Positions 22,343 to 32,321 of a DNA stretch of 64,000 nt are shown piece after piece. Each line of letters starts with the position of its first letter. The stretch's first letter is position 1. Where the stretch lies: assembly GCF_004570975.1 (NCBI RefSeq), contig NZ_SPPC01000005.1, positions 1 to 64,000 of the forward strand, written 5' to 3'. The notes beneath the pieces were generated by a model that was not told where the DNA came from, did no database searches, and was given only the letters and a program-made list of their open reading frames with translations. A program made the position numbers and the translations under genes. Origin of the DNA: Barnesiella sp. WM24 (GTDB taxonomy: Bacteria > Bacteroidota > Bacteroidia > Bacteroidales > Muribaculaceae).

Positions 22343-25300
22343 AACCGGTCGAAATAGAATTCTTGATGAAAGACGGACTGACTCCCGGATTGAAAAACGC
22401 CGGAAGGATAGTCCGTCAGTTCTCCGATGACGCAGCTGCCGAGCTAAAGGAAGTGTCAGAGTCTCTCAAATTGCAGAGGCAGCACGTGTCGCGCCTTGAA
22501 AAGACTCTCAAGGAGTTGGAGAAAGCATCCAAGAGTGCTGCGCCCGGCGCGGAGTGGAGCAAGGCCAAGGCTCGAATCGAAGAAGTCAAGAAAGAGCTTG
22601 AAGAGGAGAAAGCCGGACTTGCCGAACTTGTCGATATGGAAAATCAACTCAAGGCTGCGTCGGAGGGGGCAGATGTCTCCCTCCGTCAGCAGCTCCGCAA
22701 TCTTACCCAAGAGATAGCTACACTCATGGTGGCATACGCGCAACTCAGTGATGAGGAACGAGCCACCGCTGAAGGCAAAGCTCTACAGCGGCATATCGAG
22801 GAACTGACCGAACAGGCAGGTGTACTTAGGGATGCTATGGGCGACACCACTGCGGCCATTAACAATGCTGCCTCTGACACGCGAGGTTTCGATCAGCTCG
22901 CAGGTGCCTTGCAACTTGCCATCGACAGTTTCGGTCTGGCCACCGCCGGAGCCGAGATGTTCGGAGTCAGCCAAGAGGATTTGGTGGAGGCTCAGACGAA
23001 ATTGCAAGCTGCCCTTGTAGCGAGCAATGCGTTAAGCTCCATGCAGAACAATCTGCAGAAGCAGTCTGCCCTCATGCAGGGTATAGGCATTATTCAGACC
23101 AAGACTGCTACAGCTGCCGAAAATATAAAGACCGCAGCGCAGGGTCGAGGAGTTATCGTAACAAAGGCCGCTACGGTCGCACAGGCGGCGTTTAACGCCG
23201 TTGCCAAGGCGAACCCATACGTTTTACTCGCTATTGCCTGTGTGACGGTTGTCGGGGCTTTATATGCCTTTGCCAAGGGAAGCAAGGAGGCTAAAAAGGT
23301 AGAGGAGGAACGTCAGAAGCAGATGGAGAAGGCTCGTGAGGAACAGGAGGAATTCGCCAAGGCTGTCGCCACTTCTGCCGGAGAGCAGATAGCCTCGTTC
23401 CTCAAACTCAAAAAGTCATGGGAGAACCTTGGTGACAGTTTCGACAAAAAGAAGAAGTTCATTACTGACACTAAAGAGGAATGGCGCAAGCTCGGCAAGG
23501 AGATCGATAATGTCAATGACATGGAGAAGATCTTCCGTCAGCACACCAAGGACATGTTGACAGCCATAATACTCCGAGCAGAACTTAAAGCCTACGAAAC
23601 CCGGATTCAGAACGTTGCCGATCAGATGGTGGAGGATGTTGAGCGTAACAAGACCTATAAATATAAATCAGCCACCACTGAGACTAAATTCAATGATCTG
23701 ACTGAAGAGGAGAAGGCTGCACTCTCTGACCGGGATAGTGCCGGGAATTTCATTATAGGAGACCGAAGCAGAAGAAATCTTCGCTCCGTCAATGGAGCGT
23801 CCTCATATTGGGCACTCTCAGAAGAGGGTGCAAGGATTGTAACCAATATGCGCAAGGCTGCAGGGAATTCGGCTGCATTGGCCGCACAGAACAATGCCCG
23901 AACCAATGCCGAGCGTACTATCAGCGGATATGTCGATGAAATAAATCGTCTTTCCGGTCAGCTTGAGACCACTATGTCAAATATGCCCGGCAAGGATGTT
24001 GATCCGGACGGAAAATCAGGGAAGCCGGACAAACCGGATAAACCCGACAAACCCGATAAGGATGATCGTGTCGAGCAGGAGCGTCGTGTTGCCGAGGAAT
24101 TGCGCAAACTGCGTTGGCAGAACCAACAGGAGGAGATAGATCAACTTGAGGATGGCGCAGAAAAACGTCGTCGTCAAATTGCTCTCGACTACGAGAAGCA
24201 GATGGCCGAAATACAGGCTCAAGAGGATAAATGGAGAGAGTTGCAGAATGGCGCACTCACACCGGATCAGACCGATGCCCTTGCAGAATCCCGGCGACTT
24301 GCCAACCAAGGTATGCAGAACGCTATCCAGGAAGTCGAGAAGGACGAAGTCGCAAAGAGCCGGGAAAAGCTCAATGAGCTACTTGAGCAATACAAGGACT
24401 TCGATCAACGCCGCCGGGACATCGAGATTTCCCACAAGGCAGATATGGAAGTTCTCAATGCCGAGCTTGCCCGGCTTGAGGCGGAGGGTCTTGACACTAC
24501 AGCAGTAAAGTCTGCCATTTCTGCAAGGGAGGAAGCCTACCGATCATCGATAGTATCCCTTGAGGGAGAGATTCTGCAAGCGAGTGATTTCTATGACAAA
24601 TTATTCGGCACTGTGTCTGACCGAGGCTACAAGGTTCTCAAGGATTTCTACGCACAGGCCAAAGAGACTCTTGAGAATGCCAAGATCGACGGTGACGGTG
24701 TCGAGATATCCATTCCGGTAAAGGATGCAGACGGAAAGTTTGTAAAAAAGGCTGTAAAGATCACTGTCGATGAATACCGGCGAATGCTGAAGCAGGTACA
24801 GGATATCAGGAAGCAGCTTGAAAAGGATAATCCCTTTGCCGCTTTCCGAACGTCTTGGTCTGATCTCAACAAGGCGATAAAGGAAGGTGGCGATGTGTCC
24901 GGAGCGTTGAAAGACCTTAACTCCAAAGGAAAGGAGGTGACCAATACCATCAGAGGGTGGGGAGAGCCGCTCGGTTCGGTCTTCGGTGACAACTTCAAGA
25001 ACTCTATGAACGAGATTCTGACATTCTGCGATGGTGCTATGGATATGGGAACCGGCATCGCTCAGATATGGGCGGGTGATATTGTCGGAGGCATCACAAG
25101 CACACTCAGCGGTCTGTCATCTATCATTTCTCTCTTTACCTCGTGGAAAGAGAAAATGGAGGAAATGAAACGAGAGTGGTATATCGCCGAGATAGAAACC
25201 AACCGTGCGCTCCGGGAGCGTTCTGCCGAGTACGCCGCCAACCGCAGTCAGATCTCTGACATCATCAAAGATGTCGAGCTGCTGAATTGGCTCATAGAAA

Positions 25301-26220
25301 AAGGCTATGCCAAGCCGTCAAGTGTCAGCGTTTGGGAGGCGCAATCATCGGCTCTATCAGAATATACCAACAATCTCCGAAAGGAAAGTGCCGTGTATGA
25401 TGAATTGTGGGAGAAATTGCAGGGCAGCGAGGGTCACTATGAGTGGGGCAACTCCCTCAATGGCGGCTCCGCTACATGGAGCCTTCGTGGAGCAAACGCC
25501 GATATGATTGAGTTGTGGTACAACCAAAATAAACTCAGTGATGCTGCAAAGGCTTATTATGAGGCATGGGTGGAAAGCGGCAAGACCATCGAGGAGCTTA
25601 TAGAGAAAATCAACGAGTGCAAGGAATCCATGCGCGAAATGGTCATGGGAGTTTCCTTTGACAGTTTCCTGTCCAATGCCAAAGACGCATTAAGAGAAAT
25701 GCGAGGAGATATCTCCAAACTTGGCGAGTTTACCGAGGATACTCTTGCCAACGCCATACTCAATGGCTTTATGTACCGCGACCTTGCCAACGTGCTTGAA
25801 CCTCTCTATAACGAATTGTCAGATGCCTTCATCGATGGAACTGCTGATGCCGCCTACATTGAGGAATGGCGTAGGAGATTCGAGGAGGTTATGACCGCAG
25901 CCGGAAACCGTCTCGATGAGATAGCCGATGCCGCCGGAGTTGACCTTAACGGAGGTTCCGGCACTTCCCAATCGGGGAAAGCCGGAGGGTTCACAGCCAT
26001 GAGCCAAGACCAAGGTACAAAACTCGAAGGGCTGTTTGTCAGTGTTCAGATGCATACCGCATCAATTGATGAGCAGATGGAAGATGTATCCGACAAGATG
26101 GGGCAAGCGGTTGAACGCCTCCGCAAGATCGAGGAGAATACAGGCCGGACGGCAGACAGGCTCGATGCCGTGGCCGATGACATCAAGAAGATAATTCGTG
26201 ACGGAATAAAGACAAAATAA
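22339..26220 (+). CDS. Tape measure protein
   Basis: 1293 aa, the longest gene. Predicted coiled coils at about 30-100 and 560-690, a hydrophobic segment near 285-310 (ANPYVLLAIACVTVVGALYAF), and a Lys-Pro-Asp repeat near 558-575. Tape measures set tail length and are ejected with DNA. If the siphophage rule of about 1.5 angstrom per residue holds, the tail would be near 190 nm. Location after the chaperone confirms the call. Confidence 0.88.
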   Translation: MKPVEIEFLMKDGLTPGLKNAGRIVRQFSDDAAAELKEVSESLKLQRQHVSRLEKTLKELEKASKSAAPGAEWSKAKARIEEVKKELEEEKAGLAELVDMENQLKAASEGADVSLRQQLRNLTQEIATLMVAYAQLSDEERATAEGKALQRHIEELTEQAGVLRDAMGDTTAAINNAASDTRGFDQLAGALQLAIDSFGLATAGAEMFGVSQEDLVEAQTKLQAALVASNALSSMQNNLQKQSALMQGIGIIQTKTATAAENIKTAAQGRGVIVTKAATVAQAAFNAVAKANPYVLLAIACVTVVGALYAFAKGSKEAKKVEEERQKQMEKAREEQEEFAKAVATSAGEQIASFLKLKKSWENLGDSFDKKKKFITDTKEEWRKLGKEIDNVNDMEKIFRQHTKDMLTAIILRAELKAYETRIQNVADQMVEDVERNKTYKYKSATTETKFNDLTEEEKAALSDRDSAGNFIIGDRSRRNLRSVNGASSYWALSEEGARIVTNMRKAAGNSAALAAQNNARTNAERTISGYVDEINRLSGQLETTMSNMPGKDVDPDGKSGKPDKPDKPDKPDKDDRVEQERRVAEELRKLRWQNQQEEIDQLEDGAEKRRRQIALDYEKQMAEIQAQEDKWRELQNGALTPDQTDALAESRRLANQGMQNAIQEVEKDEVAKSREKLNELLEQYKDFDQRRRDIEISHKADMEVLNAELARLEAEGLDTTAVKSAISAREEAYRSSIVSLEGEILQASDFYDKLFGTVSDRGYKVLKDFYAQAKETLENAKIDGDGVEISIPVKDADGKFVKKAVKITVDEYRRMLKQVQDIRKQLEKDNPFAAFRTSWSDLNKAIKEGGDVSGALKDLNSKGKEVTNTIRGWGEPLGSVFGDNFKNSMNEILTFCDGAMDMGTGIAQIWAGDIVGGITSTLSGLSSIISLFTSWKEKMEEMKREWYIAEIETNRALRERSAEYAANRSQISDIIKDVELLNWLIEKGYAKPSSVSVWEAQSSALSEYTNNLRKESAVYDELWEKLQGSEGHYEWGNSLNGGSATWSLRGANADMIELWYNQNKLSDAAKAYYEAWVESGKTIEELIEKINECKESMREMVMGVSFDSFLSNAKDALREMRGDISKLGEFTEDTLANAILNGFMYRDLANVLEPLYNELSDAFIDGTADAAYIEEWRRRFEEVMTAAGNRLDEIADAAGVDLNGGSGTSQSGKAGGFTAMSQDQGTKLEGLFVSVQMHTASIDEQMEDVSDKMGQAVERLRKIEENTGRTADRLDAVADDIKKIIRDGIKTK
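24019..24063 (+). repeat. Pro-Asp-Lys repeat in the tape measure gene
   Basis: Imperfect repeats of about 9-12 bases encode KPDKPDKPDKPDK. This makes a flexible, charged linker between the N-terminal hydrophobic part and the coiled-coil middle. It may vary in length between strains. Confidence 0.6.
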
Positions 26221-26221
26221 C

Positions 26222-26689
26222 ATGGATACCGAAGCATTGAAAAATCTTGTCGTAATCAACGGCACTGATATATGGACTGAGTTCGGAGCCTTTCTGACCG
26301 AGGAGAAGAAGGGTGGCCGGGAGAACCTCACCGCAATCATGACGGCCTCCAAGGTTAAAGCTCATGTGGCAGTCAATATCCGGGAACAGAACGGTTCCAA
26401 GTATTCCAAGCATCTCGATGTCAAGAACGAGGAGCGTGATGTCACCCTGCATTTCGCCCTGTTCGCCGAGACCAAGAGCGAATGGCTGCGCCGTTACATG
26501 GATTTTATCACATTCCTCAAAACCGGGGATAATGGCTGGCTCAATGTGCGCTTTACTGAATTGAACCTCACCATGCGGATGTTCTTTGTCGAAAGTCCGG
26601 CCTATAAACCGCTCACATACCTATGGAAAGAGGGAGTACAGGCAAGTCGTTTCAAGGTGAAATTCCGTGAGCCTGTACCCTCGTTTTAA
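26222..26689 (+). CDS. Tail protein, probable distal-tail type
   Basis: 155 aa, starting one base after the tape measure stop. Mixed alpha/beta without motif. In siphophages the gene after the tape measure is the distal tail protein that joins tube to baseplate; order is the only support. The next gene, a long tail hub protein, agrees with this. Confidence 0.5.
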   Translation: MDTEALKNLVVINGTDIWTEFGAFLTEEKKGGRENLTAIMTASKVKAHVAVNIREQNGSKYSKHLDVKNEERDVTLHFALFAETKSEWLRRYMDFITFLKTGDNGWLNVRFTELNLTMRMFFVESPAYKPLTYLWKEGVQASRFKVKFREPVPSF

Positions 26690-26712
26690 CGAAATTATAA
26701 CGCTGTTCAAAT

Positions 26713-29652
26713 ATGCTTATAACGATATACGACTCGGTCGGTAACCACAAGGTTGACCTTTCGCCGAATGACAGCTCAATACAGGTCAAGGAGGTGCAGG
26801 GCGACAGCGTCCTTACACTGTCCTTTACCCACAATGAGCATATAGAACTCGATGTCGATGACTATGCCGATTTCCTTGGTGAGCGTTTTTGGCTGACCGA
26901 AAAGTACAGGCCGCGTCAGAACTCCAAAATGGAGTGGGTGTATGACATCAAACTCTACGGAGTCGAAAGTATGATAAAGCGTCTGCTTGTCATTAAGACC
27001 GTCGATAACGAGGATGACCCCGTGTTCACACTGACCGCGCCGCCGCGAGACCATGTCGCAATGATTGTCAAATGCATGAACGACGGCATGGGCAACATCA
27101 CCGATTGGAAAGTCGGACAGGTGAACGGCACGGAGAATATTGTCATCGACTATTTCGGCAAATATTGCGACGAGGCTCTCAAGGAGATTGCCGAAAAGGT
27201 CGGTGCTGAGTGGTGGGTGGAAGGTCAGACCGTCAATATCTGCAAGTGTGAGCATGGGGAGCCAATCCCGATGGGCTACGATAAAGGACTCCTGTCGATC
27301 GATCCCGGTACTGCAGACAATGTCAAGTTCTACACCCGGCTTTATCCTGTCGGTAGCAGCCGGAACATAGATCGGGAAAAATACGGATACTCCCGGCTTC
27401 AGTTGCCCGGTGGACAGAAATATGTCGAGATCAATGCTGACAAGTATGGCCGTGTTGACCACTTTGAGCAGTCCGCCTTCGAGGATATATATCCAAGACG
27501 CATCGGCTCAGTGAGCAGTGTGCGCAGCGAGGTCAAGACAGGCGAGGATGGGAACCCGTTCACCATCTACTATTTCACTGACAACAGTCTACCGTTCGAC
27601 CCCAACGATTACAAGATTAGCGGTCTTGTCATCCGTGTGTCATTCCAAGAGGGCAGCGAGCTTGCCGGACTTGGCGATGAGGAGGACGGCACATACTTTT
27701 TTGAGGTGAATTTCAACAGCTCGACACGCGAGTTTGATATTATCACGATATGGCCGTATGACAATGATATGCAGCTCCCCGGCGACAAGCTAATTCCTAA
27801 AGCTGGAGATAAATATATCCTGTGGAATCTCCGTATGCCGGATGAGTATTATGCGCTTGCCGAGGAGGAATTTCTGACAGCGGTCAACAAATACAATGCC
27901 GACCACAATCTTGACATATCGGTCTATAAGGCACCGACCGACCATGTGTGGATTGAAGACAATAATGTCGAGCTGACAATTGGTCGCCGTGTGCGCCTTG
28001 AGAGCGAGGAATACTTCCCCGGCATCGGATTCCGGGACAGCCGAATCACAAAGATAACCCGGAAAGTCAATCTTCCATCCTCGATGGATATTGAAATCAG
28101 TGATGCACTGAGCCGGACATCTCAAGAGAAAATGTCCGACTCTATTGCCGATGTCCGCAGTTATGCTCGGTCGATAGAGGCCTCCATCTCATTGCCTGAT
28201 ATAATACGCACAGGGGACAGGACTTTCCCTACAGATAACAACCTCTTTTCAGCACGGCGCTCGCAAAAAGAATTTCTTTCCAAGCTCAAGGATGACCGGA
28301 GCGCGGGGAAGATAGCGAGTGACGCGGGCTTCGAGGCGGGGCGGTATGTGAGAGGTCTTGCCGGTGGATTCATCGATGACCACGGGGATGCAGACCTGGG
28401 GCATGCGCGACTTCGTGACGGGGCGCACTTCGGCGACTTCGTGGCGGGGCTGTACGCAGGCACCGGCGCGGGTGTCGACCGTGACGGCAACATGGAGGTG
28501 CAGAGCCTCAGGGTGCGCTCATTCTTCGAGGCTATGGAGTATATCGTTAATAGGCTGTCGGCCATCGAGGGCGACGAGCTGCTTACCGAGGCTGACACCA
28601 TAGAGCGCGTGGTGCATATAGAGGGGGATGTCTACGGGCTGTATCTCCGCCCGAAATGGGAGGGTTATTTCACCGCCATCTCGGAGGGCTCGGTGCTTAA
28701 AGGCATCATCAACACCCTGGCGCAGGGAAGCGGCACATACTACACGGCATGGTCGAGGGTCAACAGCGTCAACACCGCGCTTAACTATATTGAGGTCTCG
28801 ATGTACCCCGACAGCGAGGTGCCGGGCGGCAGGAACTTCCCTCCGTGCGAGATGATGAACGTGGCGCGGTGGGGACACCAGACCGACCCGCGCCGTCAGT
28901 CGTGCATATACCTGTCGTCGACCGAGGGGCGCATAGTGAGACTCACCGCCGTCACCAGGCCCATCATCGACAAGAGCAATTACGGGCTCGTGCTCGGTGA
29001 GATTCCCGACGGGCTTGTCGACGACCCGAATATCATACCCGGGCGCGACTATCTCTTTGCCCAGGGCATAATCACCAACCAGATAATACATGTCGACCGC
29101 ACGGGCAGGCCTGTGGCGACTCTCGTCGACTGTGGACCGTGGCAGCAGGGCGGGAAATATCGCTTCGAGACCGTCAACCCCGACACCGACATCCTGGAGA
29201 CCTCGACCGTGTGGCACTACGGATGCCGGTGGAAGTGCATGTTAGACGGCACGACAGACGAGCCGACCTATAAGTCGACGGCATGGGCGTTCCTTGAGGG
29301 CAACCCCTATTTCACGGTGCGCTTTGACGCAGGTGATCATGTCGTCATAGACCCCGACGACTTCAGGCTGCCGCTTGACATCATCGCCGAGCTGTATAAC
29401 CGTGACGTGACAGCCGACGTGGCTGACACCGACGTGGAGTGGTCGCGATACTCGGAGGATGCGGAGGGCAACCCGCGCACCGCCTCTGACAACGCATGGG
29501 CAATCGCGCATGCCGCCGCAGGAAAGGGGCTGACGCTGACACCTGCCGACCTTGACCTGAACGGCACCGGACTGCCGAAGACGATGGTGTTCCGCGCCAC
29601 GGTCAGGTTTCGTGACGGGCACACGTCCACAGCCGACTTCGCTTACCTATAA
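26713..29652 (+). CDS. Baseplate hub/tail-tip protein (Tal-like)
   Basis: 979 aa. Residues 1-380 resemble phage tail-associated hub proteins (NSSIQVKEVQGDSVLTLSF ... KMEWVYDIKLYGVESMIKRLLV ... AEKVGAEWWVEGQTVNI), which form the trimeric tip. From about residue 530 the sequence changes in style (GDADLGHARLRDGAHFGDF, a region shared by many Bacteroidales phage tails) and becomes GC-rich, a likely mosaic joint. The C-terminal 150 residues look like a beta-sandwich. It probably contacts the host surface or carries the fibres. Confidence 0.7.
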   Translation: MLITIYDSVGNHKVDLSPNDSSIQVKEVQGDSVLTLSFTHNEHIELDVDDYADFLGERFWLTEKYRPRQNSKMEWVYDIKLYGVESMIKRLLVIKTVDNEDDPVFTLTAPPRDHVAMIVKCMNDGMGNITDWKVGQVNGTENIVIDYFGKYCDEALKEIAEKVGAEWWVEGQTVNICKCEHGEPIPMGYDKGLLSIDPGTADNVKFYTRLYPVGSSRNIDREKYGYSRLQLPGGQKYVEINADKYGRVDHFEQSAFEDIYPRRIGSVSSVRSEVKTGEDGNPFTIYYFTDNSLPFDPNDYKISGLVIRVSFQEGSELAGLGDEEDGTYFFEVNFNSSTREFDIITIWPYDNDMQLPGDKLIPKAGDKYILWNLRMPDEYYALAEEEFLTAVNKYNADHNLDISVYKAPTDHVWIEDNNVELTIGRRVRLESEEYFPGIGFRDSRITKITRKVNLPSSMDIEISDALSRTSQEKMSDSIADVRSYARSIEASISLPDIIRTGDRTFPTDNNLFSARRSQKEFLSKLKDDRSAGKIASDAGFEAGRYVRGLAGGFIDDHGDADLGHARLRDGAHFGDFVAGLYAGTGAGVDRDGNMEVQSLRVRSFFEAMEYIVNRLSAIEGDELLTEADTIERVVHIEGDVYGLYLRPKWEGYFTAISEGSVLKGIINTLAQGSGTYYTAWSRVNSVNTALNYIEVSMYPDSEVPGGRNFPPCEMMNVARWGHQTDPRRQSCIYLSSTEGRIVRLTAVTRPIIDKSNYGLVLGEIPDGLVDDPNIIPGRDYLFAQGIITNQIIHVDRTGRPVATLVDCGPWQQGGKYRFETVNPDTDILETSTVWHYGCRWKCMLDGTTDEPTYKSTAWAFLEGNPYFTVRFDAGDHVVIDPDDFRLPLDIIAELYNRDVTADVADTDVEWSRYSEDAEGNPRTASDNAWAIAHAAAGKGLTLTPADLDLNGTGLPKTMVFRATVRFRDGHTSTADFAYL

Positions 29653-29665
29653 AACTATAACAATC

Positions 29666-30850
29666 ATGGCTACAAAATTTTTCGGATTTAATTTCAAGCC
29701 GCTGCGGGTGTCCCGCTCGATGGAGGTGCTCGGCTCCGTGCCGGCGCGCCAGAAGGTCAACCCCGCCGACGGCGGTCACTCGCCCGACTACACCCTGACA
29801 CCGCTGACGCTGTTCCCCCATGTCACGGTGCGCGACCCCAACGGCATCACCCCCTCGGGTGACGGCAACCAGCGGCTCGCAAACATAAGGTGGCATGTCG
29901 TGCGCGACGGCGTCAAGTCGCTCATCGACTTCACCAAGCCGTCGGGCTATGTGCTGCTTGGCGCGGAGGGCTCTGCTAACGCAGGCTGTCTTGAGGTGGG
30001 TGTCAACGCCGACCCGGGACGCCCGCTGACGCTGGTGTTCTCCGCCGACCTGCCAGACACGGCGACCTCCCAGGTGCATCACGTGGAGATGTCGTTTCCG
30101 GTAGTCGCCTATGCCGACACTTGCGAGTCCCGCATAGAGCTTGACTGCGCCCCGCAGGTGCCTTATAACCCGCTCCGCATGCCGGCGCAGATGACGGTCA
30201 ACGCCCGCCTGATGTACGGCGGCACGGAGGTGACACCGCCTGATGTGAGGTTTGTGTGGCAGCGGCTGCGTGATGACGGCACATGGGGGCTGACCGGCAC
30301 CGACGTGCTTGACTACGACGTGGAGGTCAGCGCCGACACCGCCTCTGCGACAGTGCGCCGCGACCTGATGGGTCAGCGTCTCTGCCTGCGGGTCATCGCC
30401 CTTTATGAGCCGGGGACCGACCCGACCACGCTTGCGCCGGCCGACGACAGCCCGCACTCGGTAGTGACCCTGAACAGGTACATACCGGAGATGCACTGTG
30501 ATATCGCGGGAGTGCCGATGAACGTGACTCCCGGGCTGACCGCCGTATATCCGGAGGCGGTGGTGACCGACAACTGCGGTGTGGTCACCGGATGGGAGTC
30601 GGTCTTTGACGCAGTGTGGCGCATAGGCAAGAACCGCCGTCCTGAAGCGTCGGGTGCCGCGCAGCCCACCATCTCCTATGTGACCGTGGGCAGGGGCTCG
30701 GGCATAGCCGTCCCGCTGTCGGCTGTGGCTGACATGAGCAGCGGCGCCATCATCGACCTTACCCTTGAAGACCGCGGCCCGCTGTGTGCGCTCGCCGACT
30801 CCGACGGGGCGGTGCTCACCGATGATGACGGTGCCATACTGCTTGCGTGA
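29666..30850 (+). CDS. Baseplate/tail-tip structural protein
   Basis: 394 aa from the ATG at 29666; the longer frame overlaps the previous gene. Beta-rich, cysteine-poor, ending in DGAVLTDDDGAILLA. The FVWQRLRDDGTWGLTG segment resembles Ig-like phage tail domains, also seen in the gene at 31245. No enzyme motif. It belongs to the GC-rich tail module 28.3-33.7 kb. Confidence 0.5.
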   Translation: MATKFFGFNFKPLRVSRSMEVLGSVPARQKVNPADGGHSPDYTLTPLTLFPHVTVRDPNGITPSGDGNQRLANIRWHVVRDGVKSLIDFTKPSGYVLLGAEGSANAGCLEVGVNADPGRPLTLVFSADLPDTATSQVHHVEMSFPVVAYADTCESRIELDCAPQVPYNPLRMPAQMTVNARLMYGGTEVTPPDVRFVWQRLRDDGTWGLTGTDVLDYDVEVSADTASATVRRDLMGQRLCLRVIALYEPGTDPTTLAPADDSPHSVVTLNRYIPEMHCDIAGVPMNVTPGLTAVYPEAVVTDNCGVVTGWESVFDAVWRIGKNRRPEASGAAQPTISYVTVGRGSGIAVPLSAVADMSSGAIIDLTLEDRGPLCALADSDGAVLTDDDGAILLA

Positions 30851-30882
30851 ATAACAGAAAACCATATTAACACCATATAATC

Positions 30883-31248
30883 ATGTCATACTACATCAAA
30901 GTAAACAAGAAGGTACGTGACTTCCTGTCACTCCCGAACCGCCCGACGCAGCTGCCGGACGGCAATTTCCTGCTATGGCAAGCCGACATGCTTGCCTTCG
31001 GACCCGTCTACAGGCTCATGGAGACATGTGCCTCGATAGGCGCGGTGGCACTCACCCCGGCACAGGCGGCACAGGAGCAGCGCGGCATCATCACGACCAC
31101 GCTTCCCGTGGCGACCGACCCGCGCTTTATCATGGATGAAGAGCCCGCTGACGTCGACCCCGGGTCTGACGAGACCGCGGATGATGAAAGCACCACGGAT
31201 GATGACGGTGACGCCGACATCACAGCGGAGGAAGGAGGCGGGCGATGA
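30883..31248 (+). CDS. Small tail-region protein with acidic C-terminus
   Basis: 121 aa. N-terminal two thirds are a compact domain (GNFLLWQADMLAFGPVYRLMETC), the last 35 residues are almost all Asp, Glu, Thr and Ser. Stop overlaps the next start (ATGA). Coupling with tail genes suggests a tail accessory or chaperone. Confidence 0.5.
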   Translation: MSYYIKVNKKVRDFLSLPNRPTQLPDGNFLLWQADMLAFGPVYRLMETCASIGAVALTPAQAAQEQRGIITTTLPVATDPRFIMDEEPADVDPGSDETADDESTTDDDGDADITAEEGGGR

Positions 31249-32321
31249 GCAAGGGAAGCGCGTCATGCACCGTGAAGTACCGCCGCAAGACAGGCACGTT
31301 CTCGGCGGTGGTGATGGACCCGAAAGGGAACGTCTATCAGGAGTACACCGACTACACCGGCGGCAAGGCTACCGGGGTGTCGCCCGACTTCTCCCGGACA
31401 CAGCCCGAGCTGGCGTTTGTGTGTACATCGTCGCGCGTCACCGAGGGGCTGGCACAGGTGGCGTCGCTCAGGGTGACGTTCGGCACGCGGCAGGTGGTGT
31501 TTGACACCTCCGGCAGCTCCCTGGGGCTTCAGACGGTGTCGGGGGTCGACTCCTCGGCCGCCGGCACGTTCAGGCTCCTGCCGCCCGACAACGACAGCCC
31601 CTACTGGAGGGTAAGGATAATGAAAGACATCGTGGAGCTTGCCGGCGGTCAGCCTGTCAACATCACGCTCACGGGCAGTGTCTCCGATGCCGACGGGAAC
31701 CTCGACGAGATACAGGCGTCGTATCAGGTCGCCATCTCCAAGAGGACGGGCACGGGCTACAGGCTGTCGATAGTCGCCGGTGACTCCAACATGTTCACCA
31801 TCCGCGAGAAAGGCGGCTCGTGTGTGCTCAGGGGCGAGGTCTACGGCACCGACGGCTCGGTCGTGACATCCGGCATCACATGGCAGTGGCAGAGGATGTC
31901 GCAGTCGGGATGGGTGGACTGCACCGGAAAGACCGCGGCGACGCTGACAGTCAACGAGGCTGACGTGGACACCTATGGGGAGTTCCGCCTGAAGGCGACC
32001 GTCGGCTCGGACACATACACCGACGTGCAGGGTGTCATGGATGTCTCCGACCCTTATGTGCTTGAGCCAAACCCGACGCCCATCGACGAGGTGATCGACG
32101 ATGACGACCCCGCGGGCAAGGTGAGCTATTCCCCACGGCTGTTCAAGCGTGGCAGCAACACGGCAATAGCCGGACAGAAGTTTGACTTCGTGGCGATGTC
32201 GGCGGCAGGGGTCAGGATAGGCTCCGCGACGGCGGTGACGACTTTTGAGGTGACCCACGCGATGGCGCAGCAGGCGGCGTCGGAGGGTGACATAACCGTG
32301 ACCATATATGCGTGTGACTGA
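31245..32321 (+). CDS. Ig-like tail protein
   Basis: 358 aa. Residues about 180-270 form an Ig/BIG-like module (GITWQWQRMSQSGWVDCTGKTAATLTVNEADVDTYGEF has the Trp and DxYG pattern). Starts with an overlapping ATGA and ends sharing bases with the next start (TGATG). Probably part of the tail tip where Ig domains bind surface sugars weakly. Confidence 0.55.
   Translation: MSKGSASCTVKYRRKTGTFSAVVMDPKGNVYQEYTDYTGGKATGVSPDFSRTQPELAFVCTSSRVTEGLAQVASLRVTFGTRQVVFDTSGSSLGLQTVSGVDSSAAGTFRLLPPDNDSPYWRVRIMKDIVELAGGQPVNITLTGSVSDADGNLDEIQASYQVAISKRTGTGYRLSIVAGDSNMFTIREKGGSCVLRGEVYGTDGSVVTSGITWQWQRMSQSGWVDCTGKTAATLTVNEADVDTYGEFRLKATVGSDTYTDVQGVMDVSDPYVLEPNPTPIDEVIDDDDPAGKVSYSPRLFKRGSNTAIAGQKFDFVAMSAAGVRIGSATAVTTFEVTHAMAQQAASEGDITVTIYACD

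Noticed and set aside
29603-30865. Long minus-strand frame of 420 codons opposite the baseplate gene
   Set aside because: A shadow of the GC-rich gene on the plus strand; its translation is His/Arg/Gly-rich without domain, and it lies against a coupled plus-strand operon.
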